From contig NZ_JAAAUC010000005.1 of assembly GCF_009908165.1 (NCBI RefSeq), forward strand, positions 124,001 through 188,000: a DNA stretch of 64,000 nt, in the 5' to 3' direction. A program made the translations under genes and the position numbers. How positions within the stretch are numbered: the first letter of the stretch is position 1; each line of letters starts with the position of its first letter. Below the pieces are notes generated by a model, which worked only from the letters and a program-made list of their open reading frames with translations, was not told the origin of the DNA and ran no database searches. Origin of the DNA: Frigidibacter albus (GTDB lineage Bacteria > Pseudomonadota > Alphaproteobacteria > Rhodobacterales > Rhodobacteraceae). Below are positions 17,090 through 26,383 of this stretch, piece after piece.

Positions 17090-17964
17090 AGCGCCGCCCG
17101 CCGCGCCTTTGCCAGGCTGCGTTCCCGCATCAGCGTGTAAAGCCCGCTGCCGATGACGATGGCGCTGCCGATCAGCGTGGCGGCATCGGGGCGTTCGGCA
17201 AAGACCAGCGTGCCGAGGATCATGGCGAACACCAGCCGCGTGTAGCGGAAGGGCGTCACGACTGACACGTCGCCGATCCGCATCGCCGAGGTCAGCCAGT
17301 AATATGCCGCGACGCCGAACAGCGTGGCCCCCGCCAGATAACCCCAGTCGGTCGCCGCCGGCATCACCGCGCCGCCGGTGAAGGCCAGCATCACTGCGCC
17401 GGTGGGGATCAGCGCAAGGAATCCATAGATCCCCAGCTGCACGTTCGACAGCACCGCCGGCGCCGCGCGGGTGGCAAGGTCGCGGCCCGCAAAGCCCAGC
17501 GTCCCCAGCACCGCGAACAGCGACGCCGCCTCGAACCCCGAGGCCCCGGGGCGCAAGATCACCATCACGCCGGCAAAGCCGACGAGGATTGCCATCCAGC
17601 GCCGCCAGCCGACCTTCTCGCCGAACACCAGCGCCGCGCCGGCGACCACCACCAGCGGCGTCGCCTGCAGGATCGCGCTGGCGCTCGACAGCGGCGTCAG
17701 CGCCAGCGCCAGCGTGTAGCCAAGCCGCCCCAGCACCTCGAACACCGCCTTCAGGATCAGCGGCCGGGACAGCAGCGCCGGATGGAACAGCGGCTCGCCC
17801 CGCCGCAGCGTCAGCAAGATGAAGCCGATCATCCCGCCAAGGCCGAACAGGATCAGGATGAGCCCCACCGGCAGCGTGCGCGCGGCGGCCTTGATGAACA
17901 TGTCCTCGATGGCGAACCCGGCCATGGCCGCCACCATCAGGATGCTGCCGCGCATGTTGTCCAT
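17086..17964 (-). CDS. DMT-superfamily (EamA) transporter
   Basis: A 292-residue inner-membrane protein with about ten hydrophobic helices in two EamA repeats (roughly residues 5-140 and 150-285). Typical stretches are PLSSASAILQATPLVVVAGAALVFGE at the end of repeat one and PFRYTRLVFAMILGTLVFAERPD in repeat two. Members export amino acids, nucleotides or drugs; the substrate here is unknown. A PGASGFE cytoplasmic loop separates the halves. The ATG at 17964 is preceded by GGAGGACCA. Confidence 0.85.
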   Translation of the reverse strand: MDNMRGSILMVAAMAGFAIEDMFIKAAARTLPVGLILILFGLGGMIGFILLTLRRGEPLFHPALLSRPLILKAVFEVLGRLGYTLALALTPLSSASAILQATPLVVVAGAALVFGEKVGWRRWMAILVGFAGVMVILRPGASGFEAASLFAVLGTLGFAGRDLATRAAPAVLSNVQLGIYGFLALIPTGAVMLAFTGGAVMPAATDWGYLAGATLFGVAAYYWLTSAMRIGDVSVVTPFRYTRLVFAMILGTLVFAERPDAATLIGSAIVIGSGLYTLMRERSLAKARRAAL

Positions 17965-18104
17965 TGGTCCTCCGGGGGCCCGCATCGCACTGCCGAGGCC
18001 CCGTGATACCGCTGCCATCGGGCCGGGGCCAGCGCTGCTTTTGCCCCCTTCCCCTCGCCCGCCGCCGCGCCTACCCTTCCCGCCGCACAGCAGCGGAGGC
18101 AGGC

Positions 18105-18977
18105 ATGGATACGGTGATCGGGGTGATCGGCGGCTCGGGGCTTTATGAGATCGCGGGGCTGGAGGCGGCCGAGTGGGTCAGCGTCGCAACCCCCTGGGGC
18201 ACGCCGTCGGACCAGATCCTGACCGGGCGGCTGGACGGGGTGGCGATGGCCTTCCTGCCCCGCCACGGGCGCGGGCATGTGCACTCACCCTCCACCGTGC
18301 CCTACCGCGCCAATATCGACGCGCTGAAGCGGCTGGGGGTGACCGATGTCATCTCCGTCTCCGCCTGCGGATCGTTCCGCGAGGAGATGGCGCCGGGGGA
18401 TTTCGTGGTGGTCGACCAGTTCATCGACCGCACCTTCGCGCGCGAGAAGTCGTTCTTCGGCACCGGCTGCGTCGGCCATGTCAGCGTTGCCCACCCGGTC
18501 TGCCCGCGGCTGTCGGCCGCCTGCCTGGCGGCGGGGCGCGACCTCGGGCTGCGGATGCACAACGGCGGCACCTATCTGGCGATGGAGGGGCCGCAGTTTT
18601 CCACCCTCGCCGAAAGCCGGATGTATCGCAGCTGGGGCTGCGACGTGATCGGCATGACCAACATGCCCGAGGCGAAACTCGCCCGCGAGGCAGAGCTTTG
18701 CTATGCCAGCGTGGCGATGATCACCGACTATGACAGCTGGCACCCCGATCATGGCGCGGTGGACATCACCCAGATCATAAAGACGCTGGGCCAGAACGCC
18801 GACCACGCCCGCAGCCTCGTCGCCCGCCTGCCCGCGCTGCTGGGAGCGCTGCGCGAACCCTGCCTGCATGGCTGCGACCGGGCGCTGGACTATGCGATCA
18901 TGACCGCCCCGGAGAAGCGCGACCCGGGGTTGATGGCAAAGCTGGATGCGGTGGCGGGGCGGGTGTTGAACCGGTAG
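18105..18977 (+). CDS. mtnP: S-methyl-5'-thioadenosine phosphorylase
   Basis: A 290-residue enzyme that splits methylthioadenosine (from polyamine or homoserine-lactone synthesis) into adenine and 5-methylthioribose-1-phosphate. Signature motifs are GVIGGSGLYEI at the start, PRHGRGHVHSPSTVPYRAN, SACGSFREEM and NGGTYLAMEGPQFSTLAES, followed by the MTNMPEAKLAREAELCYA purine-binding part. GGAGGCAGGC precedes the ATG. The next gene on this strand is apt, which uses the adenine released, so the two form a purine-salvage pair. A 166-bp dispersed repeat lies between them. Confidence 0.93.
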   Translation: MDTVIGVIGGSGLYEIAGLEAAEWVSVATPWGTPSDQILTGRLDGVAMAFLPRHGRGHVHSPSTVPYRANIDALKRLGVTDVISVSACGSFREEMAPGDFVVVDQFIDRTFAREKSFFGTGCVGHVSVAHPVCPRLSAACLAAGRDLGLRMHNGGTYLAMEGPQFSTLAESRMYRSWGCDVIGMTNMPEAKLAREAELCYASVAMITDYDSWHPDHGAVDITQIIKTLGQNADHARSLVARLPALLGALREPCLHGCDRALDYAIMTAPEKRDPGLMAKLDAVAGRVLNR

Positions 18978-18989
18978 GTCTTGCACCGA

Positions 18990-19155
18990 CAGAGGGCAGC
19001 GCCCGTCCGTCGGGTGGGCGCGCAACAGAAGTTCTAGGCGCTTTATGGTGCAACCTGCTTCCACCGAAGTTCTAGGCGCAACAGTTGAGTAGCGCCCGCC
19101 CGAGGGGGCGGACGGGCGCTGCCCGGCGGCGCTGAAGCGCCTTGTTCCGGGCAAG
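18990..19155 (+). repeat. Dispersed ~166-bp repeat, copy 1
   Basis: This segment begins 12 bp after the mtnP stop and matches the reverse complement of 31469-31635 at roughly 80% by eye. It holds two copies of TTCTAGGCGC (19032-19041, 19069-19078) around CTTTATGGTGC. GC-rich hairpins flank them: GCGCCCGTCCG...GGTGGGCGC near the left end and AGCGCCCG...CGGGCGCT (19091-19120) near the right end. It carries no open frame of note. It may serve as a terminator or RNA-stabilising element and could be a non-autonomous mobile repeat. The remaining bases to apt (19156-19248) hold nothing recognisable except the apt ribosome-binding region. Confidence 0.75.
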
Positions 19156-19248
19156 AGCCCTTGCCACCCAACCTGCGAAAGGTCTACTCCGGCGCCGGCC
19201 GCCCTCCCGCCGCCAGATACATACGCCCATCCACCCCGGAGCCTCCCC

Positions 19249-19785
19249 ATGCAGACCAAGTCCATCCGCGACCATATCCGCACCATCGTGGATTTCCCGC
19301 ATGAGGGGATCCTGTTCCGCGACGTGACCACGCTCTTCGCCGATCCGCGCGGCTTTCGCATGGCCATCGACCAGCTGCTGCACCCTTGGGCCGGGAGCCG
19401 GATCGACAAGGTCGTGGGGCTCGAGGCGCGGGGGTTCATCCTGGGCGGCGCGGTGGCGCATCAGCTGTCGGTCGGTTTCGTGCCGATCCGCAAGAAGGGC
19501 AAGCTGCCCGGCCCGACCATCGCCGAACACTACACGCTGGAATATGGCGAGGCGGTGGTCGAGATCCATGACGACGCCCTGCAACCCGGGGAGAAGGTGC
19601 TGATCGTCGATGACCTCTTGGCCACGGGCGGCACCTGCGCGGCGGGGATCAAGCTGGTCGAACGGCTGGGGGCCGAGGTGGTGGGCTGCGCCTTCGTGGT
19701 CGACCTGCCCGACCTTGGCGGCCATGCCCTGCTGGACCGGATGGGGATGAACGTCCACACGCTTTGCGCGTTTGAGGGCCAGTAA
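19249..19785 (+). CDS. apt: Adenine phosphoribosyltransferase
   Basis: A 178-residue type I phosphoribosyltransferase that joins adenine to PRPP, making AMP. The PRPP-binding motif [13 protein letters not shown] is intact, and the N-terminal region [21 protein letters not shown] plus [17 protein letters not shown] are the usual adenine-pocket segments. Length is normal. It recycles the adenine produced by mtnP upstream. A weak GGAGCC precedes the ATG. Confidence 0.95.
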   Translation: MQTKSIRDHIRTIVDFPHEGILFRDVTTLFADPRGFRMAIDQLLHPWAGSRIDKVVGLEARGFILGGAVAHQLSVGFVPIRKKGKLPGPTIAEHYTLEYGEAVVEIHDDALQPGEKVLIVDDLLATGGTCAAGIKLVERLGAEVVGCAFVVDLPDLGGHALLDRMGMNVHTLCAFEGQ

Positions 19786-19910
19786 GGGCCGGCGAGGGGC
19801 ACCAGGCCGCTCCCGTCATCGCTAACGGACCGGTAACCCGAATCGCCCTACACCTTGCCCTGCCTGAAGGTTCAGGGCTGCTTGCATTCGACACGTGAAC
19901 CCAAAGCACC

Positions 19911-19940
19911 GCACCTCGCCGTTTCCCCCCGGCGGGGTGC
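19911..19940. terminator. Hairpin between convergent apt and FAD dehydrogenase genes
   Basis: GCACCTCGCCG (19911-19921) pairs with CGGCGGGGTGC (19930-19940), with one G-U pair and an 8-nt loop, followed by ACCTTTG. It sits between two converging genes and could terminate both. Confidence 0.55.
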
Positions 19941-19955
19941 ACCTTTGTCCGGCCC

Positions 19956-21374
19956 CTATGCCTGCTCTGCCAGCAGCGCCCCGGGGTTCATGATCCCCAA
20001 GGGGTCAATCGCCGCCTTGAGGCTGCGCAGCACCGCCAGCTTGGCCGGGTCGCCATAGCGCTCCATGTCGCCCGTCTTCAGCCGCCCCACCCCATGCTCG
20101 GCGCTGACCGATCCGCCCAGACCATGCGCGATGTCATGCACGCAGGTCTTGATCGCCTCGCGCTGGTTGTCGTGGTCAGCGCGGGTCTGGCCCGGCAGCG
20201 GGAACAGGTTGAAATGCAGGTTGCCGTCGCCGACATGGCCAAAGCAGTTGATGCGGAAGCTGCCGATGCCCGCCAGCGCCGCCTCTGCCGCGCTGATGAA
20301 CCCCGGGATCTCGGACAGCGGCACCGAGATGTCATGCGAGCTGACGGCGCCGATCTTGCGGTTCGCATCGGGCAGGCTTTCGCGCAGCCGCCACAGCTCC
20401 GCCTGCTGCCCGGCGCTTTGCGCGATCACGCCGTCGCTGACCAGCCCGGCCTCGGAGGCCGCCACGAACAGCTCCTCCAGCGCCTCCTGCGGGTCGAGGC
20501 CGCGCGGCAGCCCAAGCTCGATCAGCACCATCCACGCGGGCCGGTCCACGAAGGGCTGGCGCACCTCGGGCATCACCTCGTCGAGGAACAGCAGCCCCTG
20601 GCGCGAGATCAGCTCGAAGGCCGAGACGCAGCCCGCCAGCCGCTCCTCGGCCATCGCCAGCAGCGCCAGCGCCGCCGCCGGGCTCTCCACCACCAGCATC
20701 GCCGTCCCCACCCCAGCAGGCCGCGGCACCATCCGCAGCGCAGCAGCGGTAATCACCCCCAGCGTGCCTTCCGACCCGATCAGCAGGTGCCGCAGGTCAT
20801 AGCCGCTGTTGTCCTTGCGCAGCCGCTTCAGCCCGTTCAGTACCGACCCGTCCGGCAGCACCGCCTCGACCCCGAGGCAGAGGTCGCGGATATTGCCATA
20901 GCGCAGCACATTCACCCCGCCCGCGTTGGTCGCCAGATTGCCCCCGATCCGCGCCGTGCCCTGCGAGGCGAGCGCCAGCGGGAACATCCGCCCCGCCGCC
21001 AGCGCCGCCTCCTGCACCTCGGCCAGTGTCGCGCCGGCCTCGACCACCAGCACATTCTCGGCCGGGAACACCGACCGCACCGCCGCCATCCGCTCCAGCG
21101 ACAGGATCAGCGGCAAGGGGCCGGCCTCCATCACCTGCCCGCCGACCAGCCCGGTGCCGCCGCCGAAGGGCACGATCCCCACGCGGCCCTCGGCACAAGC
21201 ACGCACGATTTCCGAAACTTCCGCCACCGAGCGCGGCAGCGCCACCACCCCGCCGATGCCGGTATGGCGACCGCGCGGTTCGGTCACGTAGCGCGGCTCC
21301 ACCGCGCGCAGGCAGCCTTCGGGCAGGCGGGCGCTCAGGGTTTCGGCAAAGGCGGCGTCGCAGGGGTTCAGCAT
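19956..21374 (-). CDS. FAD-binding 2-hydroxyacid dehydrogenase (GlcD/D-2HGDH family)
   Basis: A 472-residue flavoprotein of the VAO/GlcD type, which oxidises 2-hydroxyacids such as D-lactate, glycolate or D-2-hydroxyglutarate. The FAD-binding domain holds PFGGGTGLVGGQV and GNLATNAGGVNVLRYG, and LLIGSEGTLGVIT. The C-terminal domain has the metal-site motif FGHVGDGNLHFN and AEHGVGRLK close to the end. I placed the start at the ATG at 21374 (GAGG five bases upstream); a GTG two codons earlier is possible. No GlcE/GlcF partners are present, which favours a stand-alone D-lactate or D-2-hydroxyglutarate dehydrogenase. Confidence 0.87.
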   Translation of the reverse strand: MLNPCDAAFAETLSARLPEGCLRAVEPRYVTEPRGRHTGIGGVVALPRSVAEVSEIVRACAEGRVGIVPFGGGTGLVGGQVMEAGPLPLILSLERMAAVRSVFPAENVLVVEAGATLAEVQEAALAAGRMFPLALASQGTARIGGNLATNAGGVNVLRYGNIRDLCLGVEAVLPDGSVLNGLKRLRKDNSGYDLRHLLIGSEGTLGVITAAALRMVPRPAGVGTAMLVVESPAAALALLAMAEERLAGCVSAFELISRQGLLFLDEVMPEVRQPFVDRPAWMVLIELGLPRGLDPQEALEELFVAASEAGLVSDGVIAQSAGQQAELWRLRESLPDANRKIGAVSSHDISVPLSEIPGFISAAEAALAGIGSFRINCFGHVGDGNLHFNLFPLPGQTRADHDNQREAIKTCVHDIAHGLGGSVSAEHGVGRLKTGDMERYGDPAKLAVLRSLKAAIDPLGIMNPGALLAEQA

Positions 21375-21431
21375 GATCACCTCGGGGCTTTTCCCCTGTC
21401 TAACCCGCCGCGCCGCCCCATGCCACCCGCC

Positions 21432-22247
21432 CTACAGCCCCTCGGGCATCAGCACCACGATGGTCGGGCGCCCCGGCAGATCCCGCAGCGACAGCTCGAT
21501 ATCGGGCTGCTCCAGCCGCACCACCTCGAACTCTGCCGACATCTCGTCCAGGAACACCTCCAGCGAGGCACCCGAGAACCAGTGCATCGGCAGCACTACT
21601 GACGAGCGCAACCGCCGTACCACCCGTGCCATCGTCTCATGGCCCATGGTGTAGCCGCCATCCACCGGCACCATCAGCACATCCATCCGGCCAAGCGCGG
21701 CATATTGCGCGGCATCGGGTTCGTGATGCAGATGCCCCAGATGGCCGATGCACAGCCCCGCCGCCTCGAACACGAAGATCGAATTGCCGTTGGGCCGCAC
21801 ACCCTCATAGCCGGATCGCACGTCGGTCGGCACGTTGCGCACCAGCATCTCGCCCAGATCGAGCTTGTGCGCCGCCGGCCCCTGACCCTCGTCCCAGCCG
21901 CGCAGCACATGGGGAATGCGAGGATCAGGGCGGCTGGTCCAATGGGTGGAATGGGCGTTGTTCATGGTCACCACATCGGGCACCACGTCGGACGTGCCCA
22001 GATAGCCGGTGTAATCCGTCGCCGCGACCAGCCCGCCCGAGGTCTCGATCACGAAGGTCGCATGGTCGATATAGCGGATGCGCACCCGGTCTTCGGCCAG
22101 CGGGGCGCCGAAGCTGGCATGGTGCAGCACCTCCATCCCGGGGGCCTGCGCCAGCGCGACGCAATGGCTGGGGATGCGGTCTTGCGCCAGTGCTGGCAAG
22201 GCCAGCAGCGCGGCAAGGGCGGTCAGCGGCAAGGCTTTGGCGAACAT
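21432..22247 (-). CDS. Exported MBL-fold protein with altered metal motif
   Basis: A 271-residue protein with a signal peptide (AKALPLTALAALLALPALAQ|D), so periplasmic. The rest follows the UlaG-like metallo-beta-lactamase fold: IRYIDHATFVIETSGGLVAATDYTG, later ICIGHLGHLHHEP-type and MVPVDGGYTMG strands, and VVLPMHWF near the end. The canonical HxHxDH metal motif is not found; the equivalent position reads NNAHSTHWT, keeping two histidines but no Asp. It may bind metal differently or be a non-standard hydrolase. The ATG at 22247 has GGGGGA five bases upstream; an ATG two codons earlier is also possible. Confidence 0.75.
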   Translation of the reverse strand: MFAKALPLTALAALLALPALAQDRIPSHCVALAQAPGMEVLHHASFGAPLAEDRVRIRYIDHATFVIETSGGLVAATDYTGYLGTSDVVPDVVTMNNAHSTHWTSRPDPRIPHVLRGWDEGQGPAAHKLDLGEMLVRNVPTDVRSGYEGVRPNGNSIFVFEAAGLCIGHLGHLHHEPDAAQYAALGRMDVLMVPVDGGYTMGHETMARVVRRLRSSVVLPMHWFSGASLEVFLDEMSAEFEVVRLEQPDIELSLRDLPGRPTIVVLMPEGL

Positions 22248-22362
22248 CGGCATCCCCCGGTGGCTCGGGATAAGCCTAGCACGGCACCCGCGGATCGCCG
22301 CGCCCTGCCCCGTTCACGAACGCGTTTGACGCGCACCTTGCCGCTTTATGCGGCAAATGCCG

Positions 22363-22947
22363 TCAGCCCACATCCGTGCGCCCGCGCCGGTCGCCGCGCA
22401 GGTTGGAATAGAGCACATGGTTCCGCCAGCGCCCGTTGATCTGCAGGTAGCTTTGCGCCACGCCCTCGTACTTGAAGCCGGATTTCTCCAGCACCCCGCG
22501 CGAGGCCATGTTCTCGGGCAGGCAGGCCGCCTCGATCCGGCTCAGGTCCAATTGGGTGAAGCCGTGATGCACCACCGCGCGGATCGCCTCGCGCATGTAG
22601 CCGCGCCGCGCATAGGGCTCGCCGACCCAATATCCCAGCGTGCCCGACTGCGCCGGGCCGCGGCGGATATTGTCCAGCGTGATCGCCCCCAGCAGTGCAT
22701 CATCCTCGCGCCGGATCAGGAACAGCGGCAGCGCCGTGCCCTGCAACTCGGCCCGCGCCGCCCAATAGACGCGGTGGGTGAAGGCGCGGCGCCCCAGATG
22801 ATCCTCGGCCCAGGTCGGCTCCCACGGCGCCAGGAACGCGGCGCTTTGCGCGCGCAGGCCAGACCAGTCGCGGAAATCGGAATGCGCAGGCAGGCGCAGC
22901 AGCATGCGCTCGGTGTCGATCCGGACCTTGCGGCGCCGGGAAAGCAT
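22363..22947 (-). CDS. RimJ/RimL-type GNAT acetyltransferase
   Basis: A 194-residue GNAT protein resembling ribosomal-protein alanine acetyltransferases. It starts with RIDTERMLLRLP, then GTLGYWVGEPYARRGYMREAI forms the acetyl-CoA-binding part. RIEAACLPENMASRGVLEKSGF is the conserved RimJ/RimL block. The real acceptor may be a ribosomal protein N-terminus or something else. Its ATG overlaps the last base of the M16 peptidase stop, so the two are probably translationally coupled at the end of the thrC run. Confidence 0.87.
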   Translation of the reverse strand: MLSRRRKVRIDTERMLLRLPAHSDFRDWSGLRAQSAAFLAPWEPTWAEDHLGRRAFTHRVYWAARAELQGTALPLFLIRREDDALLGAITLDNIRRGPAQSGTLGYWVGEPYARRGYMREAIRAVVHHGFTQLDLSRIEAACLPENMASRGVLEKSGFKYEGVAQSYLQINGRWRNHVLYSNLRGDRRGRTDVG

Positions 22948-24209
22948 CAGGCGGCAAGCCGTTCGCGCAAACTCTCCAGCCCCGGCGCCCGGTCGACGGG
23001 ACCATAGAGCGCCAGCGCCGACTGCCCCGCGCCCGCCATGCGCCCGGCAAAGCCGCGCACCGCGTCGCGGGTGACGCTGTCGATCTTCTCGGCCGCCTCC
23101 ACCACATCGGGCACCCGGCCCCAGATCGCCAGCATCCGGGCCATGCGCTCGGCCCGGCTCGACGGGCTCTCGAGGCCCATCAGCAGGCCGGCCTTCATCT
23201 GCGCCCGTGCCCGGGCCACTTCGGCCTCGGTCATGTCATCGGCGGCGCGCTTCAGCTCGTCCACGGTCAGCCCGCACAGCTCGCCGATCTCCTCGGCCGA
23301 GGTGCCGGCATAGATGGTCATCATCCCGGTATCTTCATAGGCGCCGGCCTGCGCGAAGATCGAATAGCACAGCCCCCGCTCTTCGCGGATCTTCTGGAAC
23401 AGACGGCTCGACATGCCCCCCCCAAGCGCGGTGGCATAGACCTGCGAGACATAGACATCCTCGTCGCGATACCCCGGCGCCTCGAAGGCCAGCGCGAAAT
23501 GCACCTGCTCCAGATCCTTGATCTCGCGCCGTTCCGATCCCAGCCAGAGCGCCGGTTGCAGCAGCGAGTTACCCACCGGCTTCAGATGGCCGAAGATGTC
23601 CTCGGCCAACCGCACCAGCAGGTCATGATCGACCGCCCCTGCTGCCGACAGCACCATCTGGTCCGGCCCGTAATGCTCGGACACGAAGCGCTCGAAATCC
23701 GTCCGCCCAAAGGCCGACACCCGTTCCGCCGGGCCAAGGATGGTGCGGCCAAGCGCCTGATCGGGATAGGCCGCCTCTTGCAGCCAGTCGAAGATGATGT
23801 CGTCGGGCGTGTCCATCGCCTGCCCGATCTCTTGCAAGATCACATGGCGCTCTGTCTCGATCTCCTTCGGGTCGAAGGCCGGGTTCAGCACGATGTCGGA
23901 AATCACGTCCAGCGCCAGCGGCACATCGGCGGCCAGAACGCGGGCGTAATAGGCAGTCATCTCGCGGCTGGTATAGGCGTTGATATAGCCCCCCACATCC
24001 TCGATTTCCTCGGCGATCTGCAGGGCTGTCCGGCGCTTTGTGCCCTTGAAGGCCATATGCTCCAGGAAATGCGCGATGCCGTTCTGCTCGGCCCGCTCAT
24101 GGCGGCCACCCGCGTTGACCCAGATCCCGACCGCGGCCGAGGCAAGGGCAGGCATCACCTCGGTGACGATGCGGAAGCCGTTGGGAAGTGTCGTCAATCT
24201 GACAGTCAA
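22947..24209 (-). CDS. M16-family zinc peptidase (pitrilysin/processing-peptidase-like)
   Basis: A 420-residue zinc peptidase of the insulinase superfamily. The inverted zinc motif is HFLEH (His47, Glu50, His51), followed by MAFKGTKRRTA and the conserved EMTAYYARVL. A second, inactive-type half follows with ALGGGMSSRLFQKIREERGLCYSIFA. Size and motifs match bacterial relatives of the mitochondrial processing peptidase beta subunit. The start is a TTG that overlaps the thrC stop as TTGA, which points to translational coupling. This thrC-M16 pairing is common in Rhodobacterales. Substrates are unknown. Confidence 0.9.
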   Translation of the reverse strand: MTVRLTTLPNGFRIVTEVMPALASAAVGIWVNAGGRHERAEQNGIAHFLEHMAFKGTKRRTALQIAEEIEDVGGYINAYTSREMTAYYARVLAADVPLALDVISDIVLNPAFDPKEIETERHVILQEIGQAMDTPDDIIFDWLQEAAYPDQALGRTILGPAERVSAFGRTDFERFVSEHYGPDQMVLSAAGAVDHDLLVRLAEDIFGHLKPVGNSLLQPALWLGSERREIKDLEQVHFALAFEAPGYRDEDVYVSQVYATALGGGMSSRLFQKIREERGLCYSIFAQAGAYEDTGMMTIYAGTSAEEIGELCGLTVDELKRAADDMTEAEVARARAQMKAGLLMGLESPSSRAERMARMLAIWGRVPDVVEAAEKIDSVTRDAVRGFAGRMAGAGQSALALYGPVDRAPGLESLRERLAA

Positions 24210-25597
24210 AGGGCACGCCTTTCAAGAACCAGCGCCTCAAGCGCGGCAAGATCGTTCGGAACCCGCGTCACCCGTTCGGGGCGGTCCATCATGTCGGCCA
24301 TGCGGGCGGGCAGCGCGGGGCGGATGCCGGTGGCGGCCTGCACGGCATCGGGGAACTTCGCAGGATGCGCCGTGGCCAGCGTCACCATCGGCGCCTCGGC
24401 CCTGATATGGGCATTCGCCACGAAAACCCCAACTGCCGAATGCGGGCACAGCAATTCGCCGGTTTCGGCCAGCGTCGCTTTGATGGTCTCGCTGGTCTGG
24501 TCCTCGGAACAGCGGCCCGAGGCGAAGGTCTCGCGCAGCAGCTGCAACGCGCCCTGGCTGACGGTAAAGCCGCCCGTGGCCTTCAGCTCGTCCATCAGCT
24601 GCGCCACCGCCGCGCCATCGCCGCCATAGGCATGGAACAACGCGCGTTCGAAGTTCGACGACACCTGGATATCCATCGACGGGCTGATCGACGGGCGCAC
24701 CCCGTCCGTCTCATAGCGCCCCGTCGTCAGGCAACGGTGCAGGATGTCGTTCTGGTTGGTTGCCACCACCAGCTTGCCGATCGGCAGGCCCATCTGCCGC
24801 GCGATGTAGCCCGCGAAGATATCGCCGAAATTGCCGGTGGGCACGGTGAAATCCACCTGCCGCAGCGGCGCGCCAAGGCTGACGGCGGCGGTGAAGTAAT
24901 AGACCACCTGCGCCAGCACCCGCGCCCAGTTGATGGAGTTCACCCCTGCCAGCCCCACCGCATCGCGGAAGGCAAAATCGTTGAACATGTCCTTCAGCTT
25001 GCTTTGGCAATCGTCGAAATCGCCATCCAGCGCCAGCGCGTGGACGTTCGCCTCCACCGGCGTGGTCATCTGCCGGCGCTGCACCTCGGACACCCGGCCA
25101 TGCGGGAACAGGATGAACACATCGACGCTGGGAAGCCCCCGGAACGCCTCGATCGCCGCCGACCCGGTATCGCCCGAGGTCGCGCCGACAATCGTGACCC
25201 GCCGCCCCTCGCGCCCGAGGGCAATCTGGAACAGCTGGCCGATCAGCTGCATGGCGAAGTCCTTGAAGGCCAGCGTCGGCCCGTGGAACAGCTCGCACAG
25301 GAAATGCCCCGGTGCCAATTGCACCAGCGGCGCCCGCGCGGCATGGCCAAAGCCCGCATAGGCGGCGGCAATCGCGCGGCGCAGCTCTTCCTCGGTGAAG
25401 GTCTCGCCCAGGAAGGGCCGCATCACCCGGAACGCCACCTCCTCATAGGGCAGCCCCGCCAGCGCCGCGATCTCATCGCCGGTCATGGTCGGGATCGTCT
25501 CGGGCACGTAAAGGCCACCGTCGCGGGCAAGGCCGGTCAGCATCGCCTCGCCAAAGGAAAGCACCGGGGCCTGCCCCCGGGTCGAGATATAGCGCAT
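24206..25597 (-). CDS. thrC: Threonine synthase
   Basis: A 463-residue PLP enzyme that converts O-phospho-homoserine into threonine, the last step of the branch begun by lysC. The N-terminal STRGQAPVLSFGEAMLTGLARDGG is typical of the longer class of threonine synthase. The PLP lysine is Lys112 in TLAFKDFAMQ, and the phosphate-binding GATSGDTGSAAIEAFRG follows. TGNFGDIFAGYIARQMGLP is another family block. It begins 12 bp after surf1 and overlaps the M16 gene by 4 bp, so the run surf1-thrC-M16-rimJ could be one transcript. Confidence 0.94.
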   Translation of the reverse strand: MRYISTRGQAPVLSFGEAMLTGLARDGGLYVPETIPTMTGDEIAALAGLPYEEVAFRVMRPFLGETFTEEELRRAIAAAYAGFGHAARAPLVQLAPGHFLCELFHGPTLAFKDFAMQLIGQLFQIALGREGRRVTIVGATSGDTGSAAIEAFRGLPSVDVFILFPHGRVSEVQRRQMTTPVEANVHALALDGDFDDCQSKLKDMFNDFAFRDAVGLAGVNSINWARVLAQVVYYFTAAVSLGAPLRQVDFTVPTGNFGDIFAGYIARQMGLPIGKLVVATNQNDILHRCLTTGRYETDGVRPSISPSMDIQVSSNFERALFHAYGGDGAAVAQLMDELKATGGFTVSQGALQLLRETFASGRCSEDQTSETIKATLAETGELLCPHSAVGVFVANAHIRAEAPMVTLATAHPAKFPDAVQAATGIRPALPARMADMMDRPERVTRVPNDLAALEALVLERRAL

Positions 25598-25609
25598 GGG
25601 GCCTGCCTC

Positions 25610-26299
25610 TCAGATGGTTCGTTGCCTGATACGCCACAGAAGATACGCTGTCATCCCCAGCCAGACCCCGGCGAGCGAAAACCAGGTCAAGGCATAGCCC
25701 AGATGGTCATTCGGGATACCTGCGGTGGACACAGGCACCGGGATGATGCCCTGCGCATCGCCGGTCACGCCGCGCGCGACCACCAGCACCGGCTCTGCCC
25801 CCAGATGCGCGGCCATGGCCGGCACGTCGCGCGCAAACCAGATGTTGCGGCCCATGTCCGGCTCGGGCGTGTTGCTGCTCGCCTCCTCGGGCCAGTGCAG
25901 GTTGCCGGTCACCGTCAACTCCACCGCCGCGCGGGCCACGTCCTTGCCCACCTCCGGCAGAAAGCCGCGGTCCAGCAGGATCCGCCGCCCCTCCGCCGTC
26001 TCGAACGCGGTGATCACCTCGTAGCCGGGGCCCACGCCCGTCATCCCGGTCAGCATGTGCAGCTCCGGCCCCACCGTCCGCCCGGTCACGGCAACGGGCT
26101 GATACTTGCCGCCCTCGCTCGTCTCGCCCTGCGCCGGCAGGGGCGCGGGCGCGGCGGCCATCTGCGCCTCGATCTGCGCCAGTGCCGCCTCCTTCCACTC
26201 CAGCCGCCGCAGTTGCCACAGGCCAAGGTTGATCAGGATCGCCACCCCGACAATGCCGAGGATCAGCGGAAACAGGATGCGGCGCATGGGTCGATGCAT
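25610..26299 (-). CDS. surf1: SURF1-family cytochrome oxidase assembly protein
   Basis: A 229-residue inner-membrane protein that helps insert heme a into subunit I of aa3 oxidase. It has the expected two membrane helices, one near the N-terminus (ILFPLILGIVGVAILINLGLWQL) and one at the C-terminus (LGYALTWFSLAGVWLGMTAYLLW), bounding a periplasmic domain. The conserved tail NDHLGYALTWFSLA and the GLWQLRRLEWK after helix one identify the family. An ATG at 26299 with AGGAG upstream is used; one at 26287 is an alternative. A hairpin separates it from ctaE. Confidence 0.9.
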   Translation of the reverse strand: MHRPMRRILFPLILGIVGVAILINLGLWQLRRLEWKEAALAQIEAQMAAAPAPLPAQGETSEGGKYQPVAVTGRTVGPELHMLTGMTGVGPGYEVITAFETAEGRRILLDRGFLPEVGKDVARAAVELTVTGNLHWPEEASSNTPEPDMGRNIWFARDVPAMAAHLGAEPVLVVARGVTGDAQGIIPVPVSTAGIPNDHLGYALTWFSLAGVWLGMTAYLLWRIRQRTI

Positions 26300-26324
26300 T
26301 CGGGTGGGGGCTCCTTCACGGGCG

Positions 26325-26354
26325 AAAGCGCGCGGCCTTGCGGCCCCGCGCTTT
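26325..26354 (-). terminator. Hairpin between ctaE and surf1
   Basis: AAAGCGCGCGGCC (26325-26337) and GGCCCCGCGCTTT (26342-26354) pair at 12 of 13 positions around a TTGC loop and end in TTT on the minus strand. It may terminate or attenuate the oxidase operon before surf1-thrC. Confidence 0.6.
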
Positions 26355-26383
26355 GCAATTTTCGGCAGGCGTTCGAAAAAGGC

